Shown here one piece after another: positions 57,718 to 64,000 of a DNA stretch of 64,000 nucleotides (position 1 is its first letter; each line of letters begins with the position of its first letter). The DNA is from Dictyobacter aurantiacus (lineage in GTDB: Bacteria; Chloroflexota; Ktedonobacteria; Ktedonobacterales; Ktedonobacteraceae). Location: contig NZ_BIFQ01000001.1 of the NCBI RefSeq assembly GCF_003967515.1, forward strand, positions 1,488,001-1,552,000, in the 5' to 3' direction. The translations under genes and the position numbers were made by a program. A model generated the notes under the pieces. It was not told the DNA's origin. It made no database searches and worked only from the letters and a program-made list of their open reading frames with translations.

Positions 57718-57792
57718 AGAGTATGAGGGGAGTGCCAGCATTCTCTGGATCCAGGGCATTGGCGCCCCTGCCGAGGGAATCCTGCATCCCTG

Positions 57793-60039
57793 TTAGGAAT
57801 TGAGGGGCTGGTGTTGCTGGGCCTCAACCACAATCTTGCCGTCGACCAGTGTGAGCATGGCTGCCTGGCCGCTGCTGATGTCGTTGGCCAGCAAGGCGTC
57901 CGCCAGAGGATCATCAACGTAGGTCTGGATGGCGCGGCGCAATGGACGCGCTCCATACTCTTCGTCAAATCCTTCCTTCAAGAGGAAGTCACGCACCTCA
58001 TCGCTGATAACCAGTTCGATGTTCTGCTCGGCCAGACGACCACGCACCTGGTTGAGGAGCATATCTACGATCTGATACAGCTCGGTTTTACCCAGTGAGT
58101 GGAAGACCACCACCTGGTCGATGCGGTTGATGAACTCTGGTCGGAAGACCTTCTTGAGTCCCTCCATGGCCTTTGAGCGCATGACTTCGTGCTCTTCGGC
58201 GCGCGCATCGTCACCTTTCTTGTTCACAAAGCCCATGTTCACAGCCCGGCGCAGATCCGCGCTACCCGCGTTACTGGTCATGATGACCACAGTGTTTTTG
58301 AAGTCCACGGTCCGGCCCTGACCATCGGTCAGGCGACCATCGTCCATAATCTGCAGCAGCGAGTTAAAGACTTCGGGATGAGCCTTTTCGACCTCGTCCA
58401 GCAGGATGACGCTGTATGGACGGCGGCGCACCTGCTCGGTGAGCTGACCGCCATCGTCATGTCCGACATATCCGGGAGGGCTACCAAACAGTCTTGAGAC
58501 GGTATGCGGCTCCATATATTCGGACATATCCAGGCGAATCAGGTTATCTTCACCACCAAACAGTTCCGCGGCCAGGGATTTGGCCAGCTCGGTTTTACCG
58601 ACACCAGTGGGACCCAGGAAAAGGAAGGAACCGATCGGACGGCGCGGATCTTTGAGCCCCGCTCGTGAGCGACGGATGGCGCGGGCTACCGCGCTGATCG
58701 CCTCGTCCTGTCCGATGACGCGCTTGCGCAGGTCGCCTTCCAGGGAGCGTAGATTCTGGCGCTCACTCTCCAGCATCTGGCTGACGGGCACGCTCGTCCA
58801 GGTCTCAACGACGCGGGCGATGTGCTCGGGCGTCACGATCAGGGAGACATGGTTGTTCTTGTCGGAGCGCGCGCGCTCCAGGTTGCCCAGCACCAGCAAT
58901 TCCTGCTGACGCATCATGGCCGCCCGCTCATAGTCTTCGGCGTTGGCGGCGGCCTCCTTCTGCGCCTGAATCCCGGCCAGCTCTTTCTCAAGATCTGAGA
59001 TAGTGGTGGGACTGATGATCCCCTTCTCGGTAGCCTCTAAACGCAGGGCTGAACCCGCCTCGTCCATCACGTCGATGGCTTTATCCGGCAGGAAGCGATC
59101 GTTGATGTAGCGATCCGACAGCTTGACGGCGGCATCAATGGCCTCGTCGGTAATCGAGACGCCGTGGTGCGCTTCATAATTTGGACGCACGATACGCAAC
59201 ATGTCTATCGCCTCTTCAATCGAAGGCTCATCAACCAGGATGGGTTGGAAGCGGCGCTCCAGGGCGGCATCCTTCTCGACGTGCTTGCGATATTCATCCA
59301 GGGTGGTGGCTCCGATACAACGCAGCTCGCCACGGGCCAGCGCGGGTTTGATCATATCCGCCGCGCCGACCGCGCCTTCAGCCGCGCCCGCGCCGACCAC
59401 CGTATGCAGCTCATCAATAAAGACGATGACTTCAGGCGCCTGGCGCAGCTCTTCCAGAATCGATTTGATGCGCTGCTCAAACTGGCCTCGAAACATGGCG
59501 CCCGCCACCATACCACCAATGTTCAAAGTGACGATACGTTTGCCGCGCAGGGTCGCGGGCACATCGTTGGCGTAGATCTTACGCGCCAGGCCCTCGACGA
59601 TCGCCGTCTTACCCACACCAGGCTCACCAATCAAGACAGGGTTATTCTTCTGGCGCCGTCCCAGCACCGTAATCAGGCGACGCAGTTCACGCGCCCGCCC
59701 GGCAGCCGGGTCCAGTTTCCCCTCCGCCGCCTCGTCAGTCAGATCACGACCATACTGGTCCAGCGTCGGAGTCTTGCTATGCTTTTTGTTCTGACGCTCA
59801 GCAGTCGCGGTATTCAGATTTCCAGTATTAGAGGAAAATTTATTATTGCTGGTATTATTTGCTGAAAAACCAAAGGGAGCACCAGTCGGACCCTGTCCGT
59901 CCGCGTCACCAGGCTGACCGATGGCATTCATCATTTCATCAACACAGGACTGGCAGAGAAAGTGGGATTCACGACGGCCATCAATCATCTGTTCCACGCG
60001 TACGCGAGCAGGGTTCTTCTGACAACGTTCGCATTTCAT
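57793..60039 (-). CDS. ClpE-type AAA+ ATPase with N-terminal zinc finger
   Basis: About 748 residues from ATG 60039, with GAGGAG 10 bases before. The first 45 residues carry two CxxC pairs ([14 protein letters not shown]), the ClpE/McsA-like zinc finger, and a Gly/Asn linker replaces the usual Clp N-domain. AAA1 has GEPGVGKT and [16 protein letters not shown]; a middle coiled region (about 400-460) is present; AAA2 has [28 protein letters not shown] and SNAGS. A ClpP-docking MGF loop is in NMGFVNKK. It unfolds proteins for ClpP. A CIRCE-like operator lies upstream, indicating heat-shock control. Confidence 0.92.
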   Translation of the reverse strand: MKCERCQKNPARVRVEQMIDGRRESHFLCQSCVDEMMNAIGQPGDADGQGPTGAPFGFSANNTSNNKFSSNTGNLNTATAERQNKKHSKTPTLDQYGRDLTDEAAEGKLDPAAGRARELRRLITVLGRRQKNNPVLIGEPGVGKTAIVEGLARKIYANDVPATLRGKRIVTLNIGGMVAGAMFRGQFEQRIKSILEELRQAPEVIVFIDELHTVVGAGAAEGAVGAADMIKPALARGELRCIGATTLDEYRKHVEKDAALERRFQPILVDEPSIEEAIDMLRIVRPNYEAHHGVSITDEAIDAAVKLSDRYINDRFLPDKAIDVMDEAGSALRLEATEKGIISPTTISDLEKELAGIQAQKEAAANAEDYERAAMMRQQELLVLGNLERARSDKNNHVSLIVTPEHIARVVETWTSVPVSQMLESERQNLRSLEGDLRKRVIGQDEAISAVARAIRRSRAGLKDPRRPIGSFLFLGPTGVGKTELAKSLAAELFGGEDNLIRLDMSEYMEPHTVSRLFGSPPGYVGHDDGGQLTEQVRRRPYSVILLDEVEKAHPEVFNSLLQIMDDGRLTDGQGRTVDFKNTVVIMTSNAGSADLRRAVNMGFVNKKGDDARAEEHEVMRSKAMEGLKKVFRPEFINRIDQVVVFHSLGKTELYQIVDMLLNQVRGRLAEQNIELVISDEVRDFLLKEGFDEEYGARPLRRAIQTYVDDPLADALLANDISSGQAAMLTLVDGKIVVEAQQHQPLNS

Positions 60040-60216
60040 GTCTTGTATGCTCCTCACGCTATTTGCAATCTAGCACGCTTTTTTTCAATCGGTTGTACGC
60101 ACTTTTGTTATCGATTCGGGAACGAAATATCATTCTTGATGTCTTTACACTTGCGTGCTTTACGCGTATTTCACATAAAATGTTCTAGCAAAATTATTTG
60201 TAGACTGCTAACATCG

Positions 60217-60246
60217 ATTATAACACATGAGCTTTTTGGCTGTCTA
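60217..60246 (-). promoter_or_regulatory. Promoter of the Clp gene
   Basis: On the minus strand: TAGACA (complement of 60241-60246), an 18-base spacer, TATAAT (complement of 60217-60222). It overlaps the CIRCE-like operator at its -35. Confidence 0.65.
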
Positions 60247-60270
60247 GCACTCATGCTTTATGATTGCTAG
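60244..60270. promoter_or_regulatory. CIRCE-like operator (HrcA site)
   Basis: CTAGCACTC, N9, GATTGCTAG: 15 of 18 arm bases fit the CIRCE consensus TTAGCACTC-N9-GAGTGCTAA, with the exact 9-base spacer. It covers the -35 of the Clp promoter. Confidence 0.72.
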
Positions 60271-60426
60271 CGCACCTATTACAACATAGAGGACTGGCCT
60301 CTTATTCCACTACTTTCCCCGCCACACGAGAGGATTCCGTCCCTTCGCATTCCTATAATTATTACGATTGAGTTCGCCACCCTGTTTTAAATATAGCCAA
60401 CTCTCCCATTTTAAGTGTGGGTGTGC

Positions 60427-60432
60427 TATAAT
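60427..60432 (+). promoter_or_regulatory. Extended -10 of the prfA promoter
   Basis: TGCTATAAT with a TG dinucleotide before TATAAT; no good -35. It would give a leader of about 360 bases, in which I see no gene. Confidence 0.45.
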
Positions 60433-60795
60433 GGAAGCGTGAAACTATATCTGCCTGTTACAACCAGTATACAGAGGTTCATAACCGCCCACGCATGTGC
60501 CTTGCATTCTACACGCCATGCGACGACTGCACGTTACCTGCTCACCGCCGGGTAGCGGCGCTTAAATACGCCCCTGAACTTCCTCCACCGGCACGGCCGC
60601 GCGCTCGTGCTCTATGTGTAAAGATAACTTCTATCTTTATACGAACTGGAGGACCTATTCATAGATGTTTGATATCAAGAGACTACCCGCGTATGCCGCC
60701 CCTCTGTGTTTACAACCATATATGGCGCTAACCTGGCCATCCTGGATACACGACCAATTCCGGGCGGATCGTGAGATATAGGGAGAGAAAATAGC

Positions 60796-61872
60796 ATGGA
60801 TTTTATGGGAAAACTTGCCAGCCTGGCTAAGCGTTACGAAGAACTGAACTCGCTGCTGGCGCAACAGGATGTGCTCAATGACCTTGATCTGCTCCAGAGA
60901 TACGGTCGCGAACACGCGGAGTTGGAGGATGTCGTTCATAAATATAATGAACTGAAAACGACCGACCAGCAGCTCGCCGAGGCACAGGAGCTCTACGAGA
61001 GCGACGATCCCGAGATGCGCGACATGGCCTACGAGGAGATGGAGCGTCTGAAAGCCTACAAAGAGCAGCTGCTTGAAGAGGTCAAGGTCGCCCTGCTGCC
61101 AAAGGATATTATGGATGAGAAGAATGCTATCGTGACCATCCAGGGCGGCGCCGGTGGCGACGAGGCGGCCCTCTTCGCCGGTGAGCTCTATCGTATGTAT
61201 ACCCGCTACGCCGACAATCACCGCTGGAAGATCGAGGTCCTCGACGTCAACGATACCGAACAGGGCGGCATTAAAGACATTACCTTTGTCGTCAAAGGCA
61301 AGGGCGCCTATAGCCGCATGAAGTACGAGGGGGGCACCCACCGCGTGCAGCGCGTACCGGTCACCGAAGCCAATGGCCGCATCCACACCTCAACCGCCAA
61401 GGTCATCGTCCTGCCAGAGGCCGACGATGACATCAATATCGACATTAAAGATAGCGATATCCGCGTCGACGTCTATCGCTCGACCGGCCACGGCGGACAG
61501 AGCGTGAACACCACCGACTCGGCGGTGCGTATCACCCACCTGCCAACCGGCCTGGTCGTCACCTGTCAGGACGAGAAATCGCAGTTGAAGAACAAGACCA
61601 AGGCCCTGGGCGTCCTGAAGGCGCGCCTATGGGACCTCGAAGAGGCCAAAAGGCAGGAGGAGCTGAGCAAGAACCGCCGCTCCCAGGTGCAGACCGGCGA
61701 TCGCAGCGAGAAGATCCGCACCTACAATTTCCCACAGGACCGCGTCACCGACCACCGCATCGGCCTCACGCGCCACAACCTGCCCGGAGTCATGAACGGC
61801 GACCTCGACGAGTTCCTCAACAACCTCATCGCCGTCGACCAGGCCGACAAGCTCCAAAGCACGTTCGCGTAA
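60796..61872 (+). CDS. prfA: Peptide chain release factor 1
   Basis: 358 residues. Domain 2 has the stop-codon tripeptide PVT (PxT class, as in RF1) in RVPVTEANGRIHTS, and domain 3 has the GGQ motif in STGHGGQSVNTTDSAVRITH. RF1 reads UAA and UAG and triggers peptide hydrolysis. Start ATG 60796 with GGGAGAG 8 bases before. Usual partners (prmC) are absent. REP-like hairpin follows at 61904. Confidence 0.96.
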   Translation: MDFMGKLASLAKRYEELNSLLAQQDVLNDLDLLQRYGREHAELEDVVHKYNELKTTDQQLAEAQELYESDDPEMRDMAYEEMERLKAYKEQLLEEVKVALLPKDIMDEKNAIVTIQGGAGGDEAALFAGELYRMYTRYADNHRWKIEVLDVNDTEQGGIKDITFVVKGKGAYSRMKYEGGTHRVQRVPVTEANGRIHTSTAKVIVLPEADDDINIDIKDSDIRVDVYRSTGHGGQSVNTTDSAVRITHLPTGLVVTCQDEKSQLKNKTKALGVLKARLWDLEEAKRQEELSKNRRSQVQTGDRSEKIRTYNFPQDRVTDHRIGLTRHNLPGVMNGDLDEFLNNLIAVDQADKLQSTFA

Positions 61873-61903
61873 TTTCGAACCTCGCCCCCCGACAACGCCG
61901 CCC

Positions 61904-61985
61904 ATAGGTTCGGACCTCGCGTCCGATTTCACCCTGGCCCCCAACAACGCCGCGCATGTGTTCGGCGTTATCGGGGACCAGGGTG
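61904..61985 (+). repeat. REP-like hairpin plus second stem after prfA
   Basis: 61904-61929 ATAGGT TCGGAC CTCGC GTCCGA TTT, then a stem TTTCACCCTGG (61926-61936) with CCAGGGTGAAA (61975-61985) enclosing a GGCGTT-type inner hairpin. Terminates prfA or the ABC operon that converges from the right. Confidence 0.6.
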
Positions 61986-62001
61986 AAAACCGCCCCAAAG
62001 A

Positions 62002-62898
62002 TTATTTGAGCGCTCCTTCGGTCAATCCTTGCAGGAATTGTTTCTGGAAGAAGAAGAATATGATGATCAGGGGCAGCGCGGCCAGCACAGCGCCTGAGAG
62101 CAGGATGCCATACTGGTAATCATACGGACCGACCAGTGATGAGATGCCCAGGTTCATGACGAACATGCTGGGATCAGTCGTGACCACCAGCGGCCACAGG
62201 TAGTCGTTCCATAGTCCCGTGAAAGAAAGAATCGCCACCACGGCCAGCCCCGGTCGTACCAGCGGCACGATCACACGCCACCAGATGCTGAACTCAGTGG
62301 CGCCATCGACGCGGGCCGCGTCCAGCAACTCATCTGGCACACTCAAGGTGTACTGGCGCATCAGGAAGATGGTGAAGGCGCTCACCGCGCGAGGGATGAT
62401 CAACGCCTGGTAGGTATTAAACCAGTGCAGGACGCGAATAACCTCGAACTGCGGTACCAGCGTCACCTGTCCGGGAATCAACATGGTGGCCAGCAGAATG
62501 CCGAAGAGTACATTCTTAAACGGGAAGTTGTATTTAGCGAAGGCAAAGCCCGCCAGCGATCCCAGCACCAGCGAGGTCAGGGTACCCAGGACCGCTACGA
62601 CCGCCGTATTAAAGGCCCAGCGCGCGAAGGGAAAATTGGTCAGCAGATCTTGCATGTTCGCCATCGTGAAGTGCACCGGGATCAAAGTCAGCGGCGTCCC
62701 AAAGATCTCTGAGTTCGGTTTGAACGCGCTGCTGATCATATAGATGAAGGGGATCACTGTCAAAACCAGCAGGATTAACAGGATGGCGTTGATGACGGTC
62801 GATCCGATATAAAAGCGCGTCTTATACGCGTTATATCTACGGTTCCGTACCGTACTGCTCCCGGTTGTTTCTGGAGCGGTCAGATTGACATTGGCCAT
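62002..62898 (-). CDS. Sugar ABC transporter permease (MalG type)
   Basis: 298 residues with six spans. EAA loop at LLDAARVDGATEFSIWWRV and VPLVRPGLAVVAILSFTG is the contact to the ATPase. N-terminal hydrophobic helix starts after a Thr/Arg-rich leader. It pairs with the MalF-type permease 104 bases upstream (63003-63938). The substrate-binding protein and ATPase are not in the window. Carbohydrate uptake is inferred from the family. Start ATG 62898. Confidence 0.92.
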   Translation of the reverse strand: MANVNLTAPETTGSSTVRNRRYNAYKTRFYIGSTVINAILLILLVLTVIPFIYMISSAFKPNSEIFGTPLTLIPVHFTMANMQDLLTNFPFARWAFNTAVVAVLGTLTSLVLGSLAGFAFAKYNFPFKNVLFGILLATMLIPGQVTLVPQFEVIRVLHWFNTYQALIIPRAVSAFTIFLMRQYTLSVPDELLDAARVDGATEFSIWWRVIVPLVRPGLAVVAILSFTGLWNDYLWPLVVTTDPSMFVMNLGISSLVGPYDYQYGILLSGAVLAALPLIIIFFFFQKQFLQGLTEGALK

Positions 62899-63002
62899 GG
62901 TGCATTGTCCTCTCTTCTTGTTTTACCAGTACATGTCTTCTCAGCTATCACCGCGTCGCAGGAGCGCGCTGGTTACAGACAGATAGCTAATCCTCAACTG
63001 GC

Positions 63003-63938
63003 TTAATCACCCACTCCCTTAAATCCGAAGAGCTTGATGTTTAAGAGCGATAATACTAACAGGACAGCGGTCATTGAATAGGCGATCGCGCTGGCGTACC
63101 CTACGTTAAACGCCTGGAAGCCCTGGTTGTACACGTACACCGAGATGAAGAGCGAGGCATCGGATGGACCACCACCGGTCAGCAGGAACGGTTCAGCGAA
63201 GACGTTGTAGGAGCCGATCAGGGCCTGGATAGTGACCAGCAACATGATTGGACGCAGCAGTGGCACGGTCACATAGAAGAAGTTTTGCAGTCGTCCAGCC
63301 CCATCGATGGAGGCGGCTTCGTTGAGCTCGCGGTTAATGCTGTTCAGCCCGGCCAGCCAGAACAGGGTATTGATACCGATATAGTTCCACACGGCCAGAA
63401 TCATAAATCCGATCAGGACCACATTGGTATCGGTCAGCCAGCCGATCGGTTGGATGCCGAACCAGCCCAGCATGGCGTTGAGCAGGCCATAATTGGTATC
63501 CAGTACACGCGAGAAGATCACCGAGATGATTACCGCCGAGGTCACCGTGGGCAGGAAGAAACCCGTCTTGTACAGACCCTTCCAGCGCACAAATGTGGAG
63601 TTGATCGCCAGCGCGACCAGCAGGGCCAGCGGAGACAGAATAAAGATACTGAAGAAGGCGAAGCGCGTCGTCACCCAGACCGCGTTGATGTAACGCGGAT
63701 CTTGAAACATGTGGATATAGTTACCCAGCCCGAAGAAGGCCTTCTGCTCAAAGCCAAATCCCTTGAAGAAACTTAACCAGAAAGAATAGACGATAGGATA
63801 GAGGCCAAAGACCAGGAAGATCAGGTAGAAGGGGGCAATAAACAGAAATGGCGCCAGCTTGCGCTGATGGCGGCGCCACCAGTTGCCTGAACTGGTGGTC
63901 TGCGGCCGGGCCGTTACCTGTGTCTGTGTGACAGCCAT
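63003..63938 (-). CDS. Sugar ABC transporter permease (MalF/UgpA type)
   Basis: 311 residues, six spans, EAA loop ELNEAASIDGAGRLQNFFYV and VPLLRPIMLL. It is the first of the two permeases here. Ribosome site GGGAGG is 9 bases before ATG 63938, and the operon likely begins with a binding protein to the right of the window. No substrate hint is present. Confidence 0.92.
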   Translation of the reverse strand: MAVTQTQVTARPQTTSSGNWWRRHQRKLAPFLFIAPFYLIFLVFGLYPIVYSFWLSFFKGFGFEQKAFFGLGNYIHMFQDPRYINAVWVTTRFAFFSIFILSPLALLVALAINSTFVRWKGLYKTGFFLPTVTSAVIISVIFSRVLDTNYGLLNAMLGWFGIQPIGWLTDTNVVLIGFMILAVWNYIGINTLFWLAGLNSINRELNEAASIDGAGRLQNFFYVTVPLLRPIMLLVTIQALIGSYNVFAEPFLLTGGGPSDASLFISVYVYNQGFQAFNVGYASAIAYSMTAVLLVLSLLNIKLFGFKGVGD

Positions 63939-64000
63939 GGTAAAACACCTCCCTGTAAACTAGGTAACCTTAGGCGGATTCAAAGCTAATGATACTCTGA

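Noticed and set aside
60495..60731. 78-codon frame before prfA
   Set aside because: Cys/Arg/Pro-rich, no ribosome site; more likely leader sequence.

Overview
The window is about 64 kb of a bacterial chromosome of moderate G+C. It has no phage or conjugation genes and no intact transposase. Gene content points to a spore-forming, multicellular Chloroflexota of the Ktedonobacteria type. The signs are two BclA-like collagen proteins, a class F sortase, a family-B DNA polymerase, a STAND/TPR regulator, a Ser/Thr kinase, many orphan sensors, and a 5S gene unlinked from 16S-23S. The phylum call is inference; aligning the complete 16S at 9641-11122 would settle it.

Layout: 1-3.6 kb holds the end of a VOC protein and a polyphosphate module on the minus strand (Ppx with half a CHAD domain, the other CHAD half, and a separate HD protein). 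3.8-5.8 kb holds two near-identical tRNA-Leu units and a Ser/Thr kinase. 6.1-12 kb holds a 16S-23S operon on the minus strand with tandem promoters, processing stems and a terminator, and no 5S behind 23S. The 5S is divergent on the plus strand with its own promoter and terminator. 12-21 kb carries a helicase-nuclease, lipocalin-like protein, DUF4126 protein, MFS exporter, a small hypothetical, and a GntR/DUF1648 pair. 21-25.5 kb carries two tandem collagen-like exosporium-type proteins. 25.8-26.3 kb is a gene-free stretch with an iteron-like array beside an AT-rich tract.

26.8-35.4 kb is a menaquinone cluster, menF-menD-menH-menB then menC-menE, converting chorismate to DHNA-CoA, with a small opposite-strand membrane ORF in the middle. 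35.8-38.7 kb is an AraC/SDR/aldo-keto reductase group between inverted repeats. 39.2-41.2 kb has tRNA-Ser and tRNA-Trp, then sortase F and a DUF4397 surface protein. 41.6-45.1 kb has DNA polymerase B and ribokinase. 45.4-47.2 kb is an uncharacterised three-gene operon. 47.8-50.4 kb is a HTH/NB-ARC/TPR protein whose base composition changes abruptly mid-gene. 51.5-57.4 kb has a RibD-like reductase, an SGNH esterase, two orphan histidine kinases and a metallo-hydrolase. 57.8-61.9 kb has a ClpE-type ATPase with a CIRCE-like operator, and prfA. 62-64 kb has two sugar ABC permeases.

The intergenic DNA is unusually structured. A 26-bp hairpin family occurs about 19 times with a fixed frame (GTAGGT, CTTGC loop, TTT) and stem sequences that change in a compensating way. 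A second family couples a GC-rich core to perfect hairpins of 20-34 bp with four-base loops. Two MITE-like elements share terminal inverted repeats, and an 82-bp GC-rich unit is repeated in tandem. These repeats and the iteron-like array are the least explained parts of the window.
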